Assembly: GCF_000963925.1 (NCBI RefSeq)
Contig: NZ_BAMV01000011.1
Span: 186,001 to 250,000 of the forward strand
Direction: 5' to 3'
DNA length: 64,000 bases
Source: Acetobacter cibinongensis
GTDB taxonomy: Bacteria; Pseudomonadota; Alphaproteobacteria; Acetobacterales; Acetobacteraceae
The position numbers were made by a program, and so were the translations under genes. Below are positions 19,086 through 29,070 of this stretch, in pieces (position 1 is the stretch's first letter; each line of letters opens with the position of its first letter). The notes below the pieces were generated by a model. The model had not been told where the DNA came from and did no database searches. It worked only from the letters and a program-made list of their open reading frames with translations.

Positions 19086-19493
19086 ATGAACCGGTGTGAA
19101 GGCCAAGAAGACGCAGGGGTACGGCAGTGTCGTTCCCAGCGGCTCAAGAATCGGAAAGAGTTTCTCTTTCTCGCTTCCCGTGGGCGTAAAGCGCCTGCGC
19201 GGGGTCTTGTCCTTCAGCTTTTCCGGCGTCAGGACACGGGTGTAGCCCGTGTTGGATTTACAGTTACAAAAAAGGTCGGGAACGCCGTGGTTCGCAACAA
19301 GGCCAAGCGCCGGTTGCGGGAAGTGGTCAGAGTGGTGGAAGCCGACACGCCACTAAACGGACTTGATCTTGTTTTGATAGGTCGCGCTGCTACGGGTGAA
19401 CGTCTTTTTACGGACCTGGTGGCGGATTTTCGTAAGGCATTGACACTTTGCCTTACCGAAGCCGACAGGAAAACTCCAACCAGCAAGAATTAA
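19086..19493 (+). CDS. rnpA: Ribonuclease P protein component
   Basis: At 135 aa it is the protein subunit that helps the RNase P RNA mature tRNA 5' ends. The RNR-type motif VVRNKAKRRLREVVR (around residues 74-88) and the FTVTKKVGNAV block are present. It lies 23 bases after rpmH. I did not find a yidD gene in the 147 bases between rnpA and the chosen yidC start. Confidence 0.95.
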   Translation: MNRCEGQEDAGVRQCRSQRLKNRKEFLFLASRGRKAPARGLVLQLFRRQDTGVARVGFTVTKKVGNAVVRNKAKRRLREVVRVVEADTPLNGLDLVLIGRAATGERLFTDLVADFRKALTLCLTEADRKTPTSKN

Positions 19494-19640
19494 GGCACAT
19501 CCTTGAGCATGTGCTTGTGTGCTGCTTTCCCGGCTTGCATTTCTCCTCATCCTGCGCTGGAACCAGAGTGCCGTTAAGACTCCGTGCCTTACGGTGTGAT
19601 TTTTCTTAGGTTTCGTGCAAGGGGGCCAGCTGGCCAGCTA

Positions 19641-21380
19641 ATGGATACAAAACGTCTCATACTGGCAACGCTGCTGTCAGCCTCGGTTTTTATCGGGTTT
19701 GACTATTTCTTTCCGCATGCGGCCAAAACACCAGATCCAGCAGCACCCCAACAGACAGCCTCAGCGCCTGCGGTTTCCCAGCAGCCTGCTGCGTCTGCAC
19801 CTGTGGCTGATGCAGCAGCGCAGCCCGATGGGCCGGAAAGCCGGATTGCCATTGATGCACCGGCCGTACAGGGCAGCCTGAACCTGCGCGGCGCACGCCT
19901 TGATGATCTGGTGCTAAAAAATTACCGTGAAACCACGGACGCCAACAGCCCGGACGTACGGGTGCTTAGCCAGACAGGCAAACCCAATCCGGATTTTATT
20001 GATTTTGGCTGGCGTGCCCCGGCGGATGTAGCCGTTCATCTGCCAGACGCCACCACGCTGTGGAAAGCTGACAACACCCATCTGGACGCTACGCATCCGG
20101 TGACCCTGACCTGGGATAACGGGCAGGGGCTTGTTTTTGATGTTGCGCTGAGCATTGACCAGAACTTCATGTTCACGGTTACCCAGCGTGTGCACAATCA
20201 GACGGGGCAGGCTGTCTCTCTCTACCCTTATTACCGTGTCAATCGTGGTTACACGCCAGAGACCAATGGCGGCATGCTAGTGCATGAAGGGCCGATTTCC
20301 GTTATTGATGGACGCCTGAACGAAGGCTCCTACAAGTCTGTTCGGAATGATGGCGTCCCCCCCAACAACGTGTCCTGGAGTCATCAGGGTACAGGTGGCT
20401 GGGCTGGTATTACGGATAAATACTGGCTTATGGCCGTGCTGCCGGATCAGGCTGCACAGGTTGTTGGGACCTATGGGTATCAGCCACAAAACAGCACATA
20501 TCAGGTTGGCTTTACCGGTACCGCGCCCATACAGGTTGCCGCAGGCCAGACCGGCAGCAGCGAAACGCATGTTTTTGCAGGTGCCAAGGAAGTGCGGCTG
20601 CTGGACCAGTATGAGAAAAACCTGCACGTTCCCATGTTCTGGAAGGCTGTTGACTTCGGGTGGCTGTCTTTCCTGACACGCCCGGTGTTCTTTGTGCTGG
20701 ACTGGCTGTATTCTCTTTTCGGGAATTTTGGTCTGGCGTTGCTGACCTTCACGGTTATCGTGAAAATTGCCTTCCTGCCGCTGACAATCAAACAGATGCG
20801 CATGACATGGAAGACCAGCCGTCTGAAGCCCAAGGTTGATCAGCTGCGTGCCCGCTACAAAGATGACCCGATGGCCATGCAGCAACAGATGATGCTGCTG
20901 TACCGTCAGGAAGGTGTGAATCTGTTCGGTGGTTTCCTGCCGCTCTTTATTCAGGCTCCCGTGTTCTGGTGTCTGTACAAGGATCTGTACGTTACCATTG
21001 AAATGCGTCACGCGCCGTTTTTCGGCTGGATCAAAGACTTGTCTGCGCCGGACCCCACCAACATCTTCAACCTGTTCGGGCTTATCCCGTTTGACCCGTC
21101 ACATGTTCTGGCTCTGCTCTCGCTTGGCGCATGGCCCATCATTTATGGTGGCACCATGTTCCTGATGCAGAAGATCAGCGCCAGCTCCACCAGCATGGAT
21201 CCTGCTCAGCAGAAGGTCATGACCTTTATCCCGCTGCTGTTTACGTTCTTCATGGCGCACCAGCCGGTTGGTCTTGTGATCTACTATAGCTGGAGCAACC
21301 TGCTGACAGCCTTGCAGCAGGTTATCATTCTGGGGCGCTTTAAAGCCGCCGACAAAAAAGCCGTAGTGAGCAAGCCCTGA
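19641..21380 (+). CDS. yidC: Membrane protein insertase YidC
   Basis: The open frame begins at 19584, but the start is best at ATG 19641 (MDTKRLILATLLSASVF), which is the usual YidC N-terminus; this gives 579 aa. It has an N-terminal membrane anchor, an A/P/Q-rich linker, the large periplasmic P1 domain (about 75-340) and the conserved five-helix insertase core with the LTIKQMRM region. It inserts inner membrane proteins alone or with SecYEG. The TGA overlaps the ATG of engB. Confidence 0.96.
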   Translation: MDTKRLILATLLSASVFIGFDYFFPHAAKTPDPAAPQQTASAPAVSQQPAASAPVADAAAQPDGPESRIAIDAPAVQGSLNLRGARLDDLVLKNYRETTDANSPDVRVLSQTGKPNPDFIDFGWRAPADVAVHLPDATTLWKADNTHLDATHPVTLTWDNGQGLVFDVALSIDQNFMFTVTQRVHNQTGQAVSLYPYYRVNRGYTPETNGGMLVHEGPISVIDGRLNEGSYKSVRNDGVPPNNVSWSHQGTGGWAGITDKYWLMAVLPDQAAQVVGTYGYQPQNSTYQVGFTGTAPIQVAAGQTGSSETHVFAGAKEVRLLDQYEKNLHVPMFWKAVDFGWLSFLTRPVFFVLDWLYSLFGNFGLALLTFTVIVKIAFLPLTIKQMRMTWKTSRLKPKVDQLRARYKDDPMAMQQQMMLLYRQEGVNLFGGFLPLFIQAPVFWCLYKDLYVTIEMRHAPFFGWIKDLSAPDPTNIFNLFGLIPFDPSHVLALLSLGAWPIIYGGTMFLMQKISASSTSMDPAQQKVMTFIPLLFTFFMAHQPVGLVIYYSWSNLLTALQQVIILGRFKAADKKAVVSKP

Positions 21381-22066
21381 TGCCTGATGCAGATGCCCCC
21401 TCAGCCACGTTCCGTGAGCTGAAAGAGCCGACCGATATCGCCGCAGCGCTTGAACAGGGGCGCTTGCTGTTTGCCGGGTCCTGCGAGTTTATTTTTGGTG
21501 CTCAGAAACTGGGGCAGTTACCGCCCCAGACCTTGCCGGAAATTGCCTTTGCCGGACGCTCCAACGTAGGCAAGTCCAGCCTGATCAATGCTCTGACAGG
21601 CCGTAAGGCACTGGCCCGTGCCTCTTCCGAGCCTGGACGCACCAAGCAGCTCAATTTTTTTAATCTGGCAGACCGGCTTATGCTGGTTGATATGCCAGGT
21701 TACGGTTACGCCAAGGCTGCCAAGTCCGTTAAGGAAGACTGGCAGGAAATGATGTTTGACTATCTGCGGGGCCGTCCCGGCCTCAAGCGGGTCATGCTTC
21801 TGCTGGACGCCCGGATTGAGCTGAAGGCCCATGACCTTGAAGTCATGAAACTGCTGGACAAGGCTGCTGTCAGCTTTCAGATCGTGCTCACCAAATGTGA
21901 TGCCGTCAAACCGCAGGCTCTGGCGCGCAAGCAGGAAGCCATGCAGGCCCTGACAGCACGGCACCCGGCGGCTTGTCCTTTTTTGTCCCTCACCAGCAGT
22001 GAAGCTGGCGAGGGCATTGAAAGCCTTCGTGCCGAACTGGCCGAATTTGCCCTTCCGCCCACCTGA
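21380..22066 (+). CDS. engB: Ribosome biogenesis GTPase YsxC/EngB
   Basis: At 228 aa it is a TrmE-Era-EngA-YihA class GTPase needed for 50S assembly. G1 GRSNVGKS, G2/G3 blocks (EPGRTKQLNFF and DMPGYGYAKA) and G4 LTKCD are visible. It shares one base with the yidC stop. The yidC-engB-argB order is common in alphaproteobacteria. Confidence 0.95.
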   Translation: MPDADAPSATFRELKEPTDIAAALEQGRLLFAGSCEFIFGAQKLGQLPPQTLPEIAFAGRSNVGKSSLINALTGRKALARASSEPGRTKQLNFFNLADRLMLVDMPGYGYAKAAKSVKEDWQEMMFDYLRGRPGLKRVMLLLDARIELKAHDLEVMKLLDKAAVSFQIVLTKCDAVKPQALARKQEAMQALTARHPAACPFLSLTSSEAGEGIESLRAELAEFALPPT

Positions 22067-22104
22067 AAGCCCTCTGGCAGATTTAACAGCAGGAATAGTC
22101 CAGC

Positions 22105-23010
22105 ATGACCCCAGCGCAGCCCCCACTCATGGAGCCTCAGCAAGAGGCCGCCGTTCTGGCCGGTGCCCTGCCTTACCTGCGCCGCTACGCGGGTGACACC
22201 ATTGTGGTGAAATATGGTGGACATGCCATGGGTGACCCGGAGCTAGCCCAGACCTTTGGGCGGGATATTGCACTGCTCAAGCTGGTTGGTATCAATCCGG
22301 TTGTGGTGCATGGCGGCGGCCCGCAGATTAATGACATGCTGCGGCGTCTGGATATTAAATCCACCTTTGTTGATGGTCTGCGTGTGACAGACGCCAACAT
22401 GGTGGATGTTATTGAGATGGTGCTAGCGGGCTCCGTCAATAAGGAAGTGGCTGAGCTTATCAGTCAGGCTGGCGCACTGGCTGTTGGTATTTCCGGTAAG
22501 GACGGTAAGCTGATTACCGCCCGTAAGCTTGAACGCACAGTGCGCGACCCGGACAGCCAGATAGAGCGCGTGCTTGACCTCGGGTTTGTAGGTGAGCCCA
22601 TCAAGGTTGACCCGCGTGTTATTTATGCGCTGTCAGGCTCAGGGCTTATTCCGGTGATCGCACCGGTTGGGCTGGGCGAAGATGGCGCGACCTATAATAT
22701 CAATGCGGATACGGCTGCCGGGGCTGTGGCCGGAGCAGTTCATGCCACACGCCTGCTTATGCTGACAGACGTACCGGGTGTTCTGGACGCCAACGGTGAA
22801 CTGATCCCTGAGCTAACTGCCCAGCAGGCCCGTCAGGCCATTGCTGATGGGGTTATTACCGGCGGCATGATCCCTAAAGTTGAAACCTGCATTCAGGCCG
22901 TACAGGCTGGTGCACGGGCGGCTGTTATCATTAATGGTCGTATTCCCCACGCCTGTCTGCTGGAGCTGTTTACGACATCTGGCTCTGGCACCATGATCCG
23001 GGCAGACTGA
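22105..23010 (+). CDS. argB: Acetylglutamate kinase
   Basis: At 301 aa it phosphorylates N-acetylglutamate in arginine synthesis. Motifs KYGGHAMG and VHGGGPQIN in the N-terminal half and [20 protein letters not shown] later match the amino-acid-kinase family. A strong hairpin follows the stop codon. Confidence 0.96.
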   Translation: MTPAQPPLMEPQQEAAVLAGALPYLRRYAGDTIVVKYGGHAMGDPELAQTFGRDIALLKLVGINPVVVHGGGPQINDMLRRLDIKSTFVDGLRVTDANMVDVIEMVLAGSVNKEVAELISQAGALAVGISGKDGKLITARKLERTVRDPDSQIERVLDLGFVGEPIKVDPRVIYALSGSGLIPVIAPVGLGEDGATYNINADTAAGAVAGAVHATRLLMLTDVPGVLDANGELIPELTAQQARQAIADGVITGGMIPKVETCIQAVQAGARAAVIINGRIPHACLLELFTTSGSGTMIRAD

Positions 23011-23016
23011 GGTTTG

Positions 23017-23046
23017 GCCTGCCCATAGGGGCAGGCTTCCGCCTTT
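23017..23046 (+). terminator. Terminator after argB
   Basis: A perfect 8-bp stem GCCTGCCC / GGGCAGGC with loop ATAG, then TTCCGCCTTTTT. It ends the rpmH-argB unit; the remaining 147 bases to dapD presumably hold the dapD promoter, though I see no convincing -10. Confidence 0.75.
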
Positions 23047-23193
23047 TTCCGTGTTGGGACCATATGTTGGCGTAATCCTGCTCTCTGGCCGATGTGCGTT
23101 GACAGCGGCGAGCCCTGTCCGCATGGTCCTTTCCGTCTTTTCGTATCGGGCTGACATCTCCCGGTTAACGTTCACCCTGTTTGACGGTGTCTT

Positions 23194-24042
23194 ATGACTG
23201 AAGCAACTCTCCGCGCTCATATTGAAACTCTGTGGGATGCGCGCGACCGCGTGTCTTCCGCTACTGTTGGTGAAGACCGCAAGGCCATTGAAACCGCTCT
23301 TGAAGCGCTGGATTCCGGCCGCCTGCGCGTTGCTGCCCCCAGTGAAGACGGCTGGGTTGTGCATGAATGGCTGAAAAAAGCTGTTCTGTTGTCTTTCCGT
23401 CTGAATGACAGTGTGGTGGTGCCGGGTGCTGCCGCTGGTGCGCCTGCGTATGACAAGGTGCCAGTCAAGTTTCAGGGCTGGGATCAGGCCCGTTTTGAAA
23501 AAGCAGGATTCCGTGTAGTGCCGGGCGCTGTTGTCCGTTACTCCGCGCACATCTCACCAGGTGCTGTGCTGATGCCAAGCTTTGTCAACGTGGGTGCCCA
23601 TGTTGGTAGCGGGACCATGGTGGACACATGGGCAACTGTTGGAAGCTGCGCCCAGATTGGTAGCAACTGCCACATTAGCGGCGGTGCAGGCATTGGCGGT
23701 GTGCTGGAGCCGTTGCAGGCAGCGCCGGTTATTATTGAAGATAACTGCTTTATCGGTGCACGCTCTGAAGTGGCTGAGGGCGTTATTGTTGAACGTGGGT
23801 CCGTACTGTCCATGGGCGTGTTCCTTGGTGCATCCACCAAAATTGTGGACCGTGCCACGGGTGAAATCTTCATGGGGCGTGTTCCGGCCTATTCTGTTGT
23901 TGTGCCGGGTACGCTGCCTTCTTCCAACCCGATTGGGGCCGATGGCAAACCCAACCCGCAGTTGGCCTGTGCCGTCATTGTAAAGCGTGTTGATGAGCGT
24001 ACCCGCTCCAAAACGTCCATCAATGACCTGCTGCGCGACTAA
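23194..24042 (+). CDS. dapD: 2,3,4,5-tetrahydropyridine-2,6-dicarboxylate N-succinyltransferase
   Basis: At 282 aa it is a trimeric hexapeptide-repeat succinyltransferase of the lysine/diaminopimelate pathway. The N-terminal helical domain (1-100) is followed by the beta-helix with repeats such as [20 protein letters not shown] and [13 protein letters not shown]. It is followed 27 bases later by dapE, the succinyl-DAP desuccinylase, so both belong to the succinylase branch. Confidence 0.96.
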   Translation: MTEATLRAHIETLWDARDRVSSATVGEDRKAIETALEALDSGRLRVAAPSEDGWVVHEWLKKAVLLSFRLNDSVVVPGAAAGAPAYDKVPVKFQGWDQARFEKAGFRVVPGAVVRYSAHISPGAVLMPSFVNVGAHVGSGTMVDTWATVGSCAQIGSNCHISGGAGIGGVLEPLQAAPVIIEDNCFIGARSEVAEGVIVERGSVLSMGVFLGASTKIVDRATGEIFMGRVPAYSVVVPGTLPSSNPIGADGKPNPQLACAVIVKRVDERTRSKTSINDLLRD

Positions 24043-24069
24043 CGGCTAAAGAGACGACGGTAAAAACAT

Positions 24070-25272
24070 ATGAGCGGATCTGCTTCTGAGCCACAAACCG
24101 CCCCTATGCGGGATGATGCACAGGTTCTGCCTGTTGCAACCCATCCGGTCGCGGTGGCGCAGGCGTTGATCCGCCATCCATCTGTCTGTCCTGACCCCGG
24201 TCCGGCCCAGCACCTGCTGGCACGGGTGCTGGAACAGTTAGGTTTTACAGTTTGGCACTTGCCGTTTGGTGAGGGTGCGGAGCGTACCCCCAATTTTTTT
24301 GCCAGACTTGGTACAGCCAGCCCGCATATCTGTTTTGCCGGTCATACGGATGTTGTGCCGCCGGGTGATGAAGCCCTCTGGACGCACCCTCCGTTTGCCG
24401 CAGATATTCAGGATGATGTGCTGTACGGGCGTGGCGCCTGTGACATGAAGGGCGGCATTGCCGCCTATGTTGCCGCAGTGGCCCGCCTGTTGTCGCAAGG
24501 GAAGCAACCCGCAGGCTCCCTCAGCTTTCTTATTACCGGGGATGAAGAAGGTCCTGCCACATACGGCACACAAAAAGTGCTGGAATGGATGGCGCAGGAA
24601 AACCAGATACCCGATTATTGCGTGGTGGGCGAACCCACAAACCCCAGGACCATGGGGGATATGGTCAAAATCGGCCGCCGGGGCAGCCTGAACGCCCACA
24701 TTGTTGTGCAGGGTGTGCAGGGCCATGTTGCGTATCCGCACCGGGCTGATAACCCGGTACACCGGCTCTTGTCCGTACTGGATGCCCTGCGTGCGCAGCC
24801 GTTGGATAAGGGGTCAGACTGGTTTGAACCGTCCAGCCTCCAAGTGACGAGCGTGGATGTCGGGAATACAGCCACCAATGTTATCCCTGCAAAAGCTGAG
24901 GCCCGGCTGAATATCCGTTTTAATGACCTGCATACAGGGGCAGCGCTAACAGGCTGGCTCAAGACAGTTTGCCGCCAACACGCACCAAGCGCAGATGTCA
25001 GTGTGAAAATCAGCGGGGAATCCTTCCTGACGGCTCCGGGCGCGGAAACCGACGCGCTGGTCAAAGCCATTGAAACCGTGACAGGCCGTACGCCAAAGTT
25101 GGATACGGGGGGCGGCACCTCAGATGCGCGGTTTATTGCGCTTTATTGCCCCGTGTCAGAATTTGGTCTGGTAGGAGCCAGCATCCATAAAGTGGATGAG
25201 CATACTCACGTGGCAGACCTTGAAACCCTGACCCAAATTTATCAGACCTTTCTGGAAGGGGTGCTGGCGTAA
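24070..25272 (+). CDS. dapE: Succinyl-diaminopimelate desuccinylase
   Basis: At 400 aa it is an M20 family zinc hydrolase. Metal-binding motifs are GHTDVVPPGD, GRGACDMKGG and TGDEEGPATYG, and the C-terminal GGGTSDARF region is present. It has a slightly longer N-terminus (about 20 residues) than average. Its TAA overlaps the ATG of the next gene, so the membrane protein that follows is co-translated. Confidence 0.96.
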   Translation: MSGSASEPQTAPMRDDAQVLPVATHPVAVAQALIRHPSVCPDPGPAQHLLARVLEQLGFTVWHLPFGEGAERTPNFFARLGTASPHICFAGHTDVVPPGDEALWTHPPFAADIQDDVLYGRGACDMKGGIAAYVAAVARLLSQGKQPAGSLSFLITGDEEGPATYGTQKVLEWMAQENQIPDYCVVGEPTNPRTMGDMVKIGRRGSLNAHIVVQGVQGHVAYPHRADNPVHRLLSVLDALRAQPLDKGSDWFEPSSLQVTSVDVGNTATNVIPAKAEARLNIRFNDLHTGAALTGWLKTVCRQHAPSADVSVKISGESFLTAPGAETDALVKAIETVTGRTPKLDTGGGTSDARFIALYCPVSEFGLVGASIHKVDEHTHVADLETLTQIYQTFLEGVLA

Positions 25273-25895
25273 TGTCGTCCTACTCAGTCAAACCGGGTGC
25301 TGTCCGTCAAGTGTTTCAGGGTATGCTGTTGCTGGCCTGTGGACGGCGGGAAGGCATGCAGAACTTCTCTGGCACGGTTGATTCCTTTGGGGCCGCACTG
25401 GCTCCCCAACTGGCTTTTCTGCTGATAGGCGCGTTTCAGGCTTTGCTTGCCCCCGGCAAAGCATTGGGCATGACAAAAGTTCTGCTGTCTTTGTGTGTTG
25501 TTTTGCTGCCGGCTGTTGTCTCCCAGTTTTATGCCAAAAAATGGGGTAAGGAAGAGCAGTGGTTGCGCTACATTACAGCGGCAACATGGAGCAACTGGGT
25601 CGTTCTGCTGGTCACCATTGCTGCAACGGTGCTGGCTGGGCTTCTGTTCCCGGCATTATTGAGCCAGCCCGGCTTTCTTAAGGCGCTGCTTGTTGTTGCT
25701 GCTGCCTATGAAATCTGGTTGCAATGGTTCGTGGCACGGGCGGGCCTAGGTGTCAGCGGGCTTCGGGCCTGTGTTCTGTATGCGTCTATCTTGTTGGTTA
25801 CGTTTGCGCTCTATGCGCTGGCGGCTCTCTTACCACCGCATTACATGGTCCTTGCGGATCTGATGCAGTCGCCGGTTCCAGTCGCGGCGCACTAA
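25272..25895 (+). CDS. Integral membrane protein of unknown function coupled to dapE
   Basis: A 207-aa hydrophobic protein with about four or five predicted membrane segments (around residues 45-62, 66-85, 105-130, 135-155, 165-190). I do not recognise a characterised family or catalytic motif. It overlaps the dapE stop by one base and ends at a strong terminator, so it is the last gene of the dapD-dapE unit. Its role in the envelope or in DAP metabolism is unknown. Confidence 0.75.
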   Translation: MSSYSVKPGAVRQVFQGMLLLACGRREGMQNFSGTVDSFGAALAPQLAFLLIGAFQALLAPGKALGMTKVLLSLCVVLLPAVVSQFYAKKWGKEEQWLRYITAATWSNWVVLLVTIAATVLAGLLFPALLSQPGFLKALLVVAAAYEIWLQWFVARAGLGVSGLRACVLYASILLVTFALYALAALLPPHYMVLADLMQSPVPVAAH

Positions 25896-25912
25896 CACAC
25901 CACCCAACAGCA

Positions 25913-25957
25913 AGCCCCGGCATTCAGGACCATTTCCTGCACTGCCGGGGCTTTTTT
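25913..25957 (+). terminator. Terminator after the dapE operon
   Basis: Stem AGCCCCGGCA (25913-25922) pairs with TGCCGGGGCT (25943-25952), followed by CTTTTTTG. It lies between the convergent membrane gene and yaiI. Confidence 0.88.
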
Positions 25958-25959
25958 GT

Positions 25960-26493
25960 TTATACGGCAGGTGGGATAAACAGGGTGGGGCGCACCGGCT
26001 GTGCAGCCTTTTTCCTGGCTTTGACAACAGCCGTATCTAACGCAGACAGGAAGGTAGAACGGTCAGACTTGCTATAGCTACGACCGCCTTGCGTAATAGC
26101 CCCTGTAGAGCGAAGATCGTCCATCAGGTTTCTGACAGCCAAGGCCATCCCTATGGCGTTTTCATCCAACACCCGTCCACGGGCGTCCAGCACACAGGCC
26201 CCCTTGGCCACACATCGGGCCGCGAGCGGGATATCGCCCGAGATCACGATGTCATGGGCCTGTACCTGGTCAGCAATCCAGTTATCAGCCTCGTCCATGC
26301 CCTCAGATACAACAATGCGTTCAATGAGAGGGGAGGCCGGAACGCCTAAAAGCTGATTGGCCACAACATAGGTATGAAGGCCATAGCGTTGGGCCACGCG
26401 GTAGGTTTCGTCCCGCACCGGGCAGGCGTCTGCATCAATAAAAATACGGACAGTACGGAGAGCGGGACGGTCAGGCAAAGGGGTCTGGGTCAT
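25960..26493 (-). CDS. yaiI: UPF0178 (YaiI/YqxD) family protein
   Basis: The family contains FIDADACPVRDE at the N-terminus and ISGDIPLAARCVAKGA, typical of the YaiI/YqxD PIN-like fold; the aspartates suggest nuclease-like metal binding, but no function is established. The frame is open to 26565, but the family start is ATG 26493 (MTQTPLPDRPALRTVRIFI), giving 177 aa and a 23-base overlap with truA. The C-terminus carries a basic segment. Confidence 0.85.
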   Translation of the reverse strand: MTQTPLPDRPALRTVRIFIDADACPVRDETYRVAQRYGLHTYVVANQLLGVPASPLIERIVVSEGMDEADNWIADQVQAHDIVISGDIPLAARCVAKGACVLDARGRVLDENAIGMALAVRNLMDDLRSTGAITQGGRSYSKSDRSTFLSALDTAVVKARKKAAQPVRPTLFIPPAV

Positions 26494-27316
26494 AACCAAC
26501 ACCAGTGAGGTACAGGCCATCAGGCGGCGCTGTAGGCCCTGCGGCACTCCGGTTTCGGGCAGCAAGTGCTTCCGCTATACGGTCAGGCGCCCAGCGTCTC
26601 TGACCGACCAAACTGAGCGTGCCTACCATGTTACGGACCTGATGGTGCAGGAAGGAGCGGGCCTTGGCACTAATCCATACTTCCTCCCCATGGCGTTCAA
26701 CCGTCAGGACGTCCAGCGTGCGTATGGGGCTATTGGCCTGACAGGCGACAGCCCGGAAAGACGTAAAGTCGTGCAGGCCCAGCAGGTGGCGTGCACCTTC
26801 CTGCATCAGGTCAACATCCAGCGTGCCGCGTATGTGCCAAAGCTGGGATGCAGCAAGGGCAGGGCGTGTGGGGCGGTTGAGGATGCGGTAGCGGTAGGAC
26901 CGCCATGAGGCGGAAAATCGTGCGCTCCAGTCTGGTGCAACACGTGCCGCCTGCAGGACAGCCACAGCATGGGGTTTAAGGTAATAGCTCAACCCGTCCC
27001 GGACCCGATGCGGCACGAGCGTCATATCCACAGGGAAGTCCAGATGGGCAACCTGCCCTGTGGCATGGACACCGGAATCTGTGCGACCAGCCGTAATGCT
27101 TTTTACGGGCCTGCCATTGGCCAACCGTGTTGCGGCCTCTTCCAGTAACGCCTGTACGGACAGGCCATCGTTCTGCCGCTGCCAGCCCACCAGGCCGGTC
27201 CCGTCATATTCCAGCTTAACGGCCCAACGTTGATAGGGCGGTGCGCTGTCAATTTCTGTAACGGGGTGTGCGCCGGAATTGGGAAAGGGCATGTCCAGAG
27301 TCTGAGGCATGGTCAC
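26471..27316 (-). CDS. truA: tRNA pseudouridine(38-40) synthase TruA
   Basis: At 281 aa it converts U38-U40 in the tRNA anticodon arm. The catalytic aspartate lies in AGRTDSGVHATGQV (D80), and LEYDGTGLVGWQRQ near the N-terminus is typical. The start is GTG at 27316 directly after the fmt stop; the ATG two codons in is an alternative. The def-fmt-truA order is widely conserved. Confidence 0.95.
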   Translation of the reverse strand: MTMPQTLDMPFPNSGAHPVTEIDSAPPYQRWAVKLEYDGTGLVGWQRQNDGLSVQALLEEAATRLANGRPVKSITAGRTDSGVHATGQVAHLDFPVDMTLVPHRVRDGLSYYLKPHAVAVLQAARVAPDWSARFSASWRSYRYRILNRPTRPALAASQLWHIRGTLDVDLMQEGARHLLGLHDFTSFRAVACQANSPIRTLDVLTVERHGEEVWISAKARSFLHHQVRNMVGTLSLVGQRRWAPDRIAEALAARNRSAAGPTAPPDGLYLTGVGYDPDPFA

Positions 27317-28264
27317 TTAAGCTTGTGTGCCTGTTAAGTCCGGTGTGCTGCTAAAAATTGTGCCTTTGGGAAGGGAGAAGCCACGCAGGAAGGCATCAGC
27401 CTCCATCATGCCGCGGCCGGGTTTTTGCAGGTGCGTCAGTCGTAATGCCCCGGTGCCGCAGGCAATGGTCAGCGCGTCGTCCAGCACAGTGCCGGGTGTG
27501 CCAGTGTGGTTAAGGCTTGGCAGAGGCTGGGCTGCGCCAATTTTCAGCACGGTTCCATCCGCCATAAGCGTATAGGCACCCGGCCACGGGGTCAGGGCGC
27601 GGATGCGTCGGTCAAGAGCGGTCGCTGAGTCCTGCCAGTTGATCCGCCCGTCTTCCTTGGTGAGGCGTGGGGCATAGGTCACGCCTTCTTCCGGTTGCGG
27701 CACAGGGTCGTGGGGGGCTGCCAGAACCTTGGTAATGAGCGTGCTGCCCAGTGCAGACAAGGCATCATGCAGGCTGGTGGCTGTTGTGGTGGGGGTAATG
27801 TCCACAGCCTCACGCAGCAGCATGGGGCCAGTATCCAGCCCGGCTTCCATCTGCATGATGGTGACACCGCTCTGGGTATCGCCAGCCAGAATAGCGCTCT
27901 GGATAGGCGAGGCACCCCGCCAGCGCGGCAGCAGGCTTGCATGAATATTCAGGCAGCCAAGGCGCGGTGTGTCCAGCATGATCTGGGGGAGAATAAGGCC
28001 GTAGGCGGCTACAACCGCCACATCGGCGTCAAGCGCCTTGAAGGCCTCCCATTCCTCTGCATTTTTCCGCAGGGAGACGGGGTGGCGCACAGCAATGCCA
28101 AGCTGTTCCGCAGCCTGATGAACAGGAGAGGCCCTGAGCGCCTTGCCGCGCCCGGCAGGGCGGGGCGGCTGGGTGTAAACCGCAGCAATGTCGTGCCCGG
28201 CTGCATGGAGTGCTTGCAGGGCTGGCACGGCAAAGTCTGGCGTACCCATAAAAACAAGGCGCAT
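27317..28264 (-). CDS. fmt: Methionyl-tRNA formyltransferase
   Basis: At 315 aa it formylates initiator Met-tRNA. The N-terminal [14 protein letters not shown] and the active-site block [16 protein letters not shown] are present, followed by the C-terminal OB-like domain. It lies between def and truA on the same strand. Confidence 0.96.
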   Translation of the reverse strand: MRLVFMGTPDFAVPALQALHAAGHDIAAVYTQPPRPAGRGKALRASPVHQAAEQLGIAVRHPVSLRKNAEEWEAFKALDADVAVVAAYGLILPQIMLDTPRLGCLNIHASLLPRWRGASPIQSAILAGDTQSGVTIMQMEAGLDTGPMLLREAVDITPTTTATSLHDALSALGSTLITKVLAAPHDPVPQPEEGVTYAPRLTKEDGRINWQDSATALDRRIRALTPWPGAYTLMADGTVLKIGAAQPLPSLNHTGTPGTVLDDALTIACGTGALRLTHLQKPGRGMMEADAFLRGFSLPKGTIFSSTPDLTGTQA

Positions 28265-28282
28265 GGTGCTTCCTGTTCCGTA

Positions 28283-28849
28283 TTAGCTGCGTTTTTGCTT
28301 CTGTTCTTTTGCCAGACGGCGCAGGATCATGTTGCGGCGCAGGGTGGACAGGTGGTCCACAAACAGAATGCCTTCCAGGTGGTCAATTTCGTGCTGCATG
28401 CAGGTTGCAAGCAGGCCATCCACTTCACGCTCCATCACCTCACCGTCTACAGTGCGCCACTGGACGCGCACCTGTTCCGGGCGGGTCACTTCTGCATACT
28501 GGTTGGGCAGGGAGAGGCAACCTTCTTCCCGCGCAGCGAGTGTTTCCGTTTCGGCCAAAATCTCAGGGTTGATCATGATGATTGGCTCGCGGGCTTCCGG
28601 CTCACCAAGGTCCACCAGCGCAAAGCGCAGGCCCAGACCAACCTGTGGCGCAGCAAGACCTATACCAGGGGCTTCATACATGGCGGAGAACATGCTTGGC
28701 AGGATACGGCGAATATCGGCCATATCCTCAGGGCGCACGGTCCGGGTCTTGCGGCGCAGCACCGCATGCGGCGCAACAAGGATGGGCATGGGCGCGGCGT
28801 CCGCCGCAGCAGCGGCTATGGCTGCATCTGTCTGGGCTGCGTTTGTCAT
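28283..28849 (-). CDS. def: Peptide deformylase
   Basis: It removes the N-formyl group from new proteins. All three motifs are present: GIGLAAPQVG, EEGCLSLP and the zinc-binding QHEIDHLEG. The open frame reaches 29026, but the likely start is ATG 28849 (MTNAAQTDAA), giving 188 aa. GGGAGG lies upstream, at somewhat long spacing. An A-rich N-terminal extension of about 20 residues precedes the conserved MPILVAPHAVLRRK. It is divergent from the hsp20 gene. Confidence 0.94.
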   Translation of the reverse strand: MTNAAQTDAAIAAAAADAAPMPILVAPHAVLRRKTRTVRPEDMADIRRILPSMFSAMYEAPGIGLAAPQVGLGLRFALVDLGEPEAREPIIMINPEILAETETLAAREEGCLSLPNQYAEVTRPEQVRVQWRTVDGEVMEREVDGLLATCMQHEIDHLEGILFVDHLSTLRRNMILRRLAKEQKQKRS

Positions 28850-28977
28850 ATCAGCGATGTAGCCTCCCGTGCCGCCAGATGCCAGAGGAACATGCACACA
28901 AAAGCTATTAAACCGTGTGAAATATGCCGCATTGTGGCTGCTATGGACCAGGTGCCATGCGTTTGAGGATGGCCCGG

Positions 28978-29005
28978 CTTGCGTTTTGTGCCGCCGGTCC
29001 CATAT
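28978..29005 (+). promoter_or_regulatory. Candidate RpoH (sigma-32) heat-shock promoter for hsp20
   Basis: CTTG at 28978-28981, then an 18-base spacer, then CCATAT at 29000-29005. This matches the alphaproteobacterial heat-shock consensus (CTTG, about 17-18 bases, CCATAT-like -10) and sits about 65 bases upstream of a small heat-shock gene. Confidence 0.6.
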
Positions 29006-29070
29006 CGTAACAGGATCGGATGCCACATTGGGTCCGGTTTCTGTCTCGCTCAGGAAAGGAGGAGGCTCTT

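Noticed and set aside
19494-19640. Search for yidD between rnpA and yidC
   Set aside because: None of the three plus-strand frames shows the YidD cysteine motif or a continuous frame; the gene seems absent here.
27695-28966. A 423-codon plus-strand open frame opposite fmt and def
   Set aside because: It is antisense to two well-conserved genes, has no family features, and is rich in residues typical of GC-skewed shadow frames.
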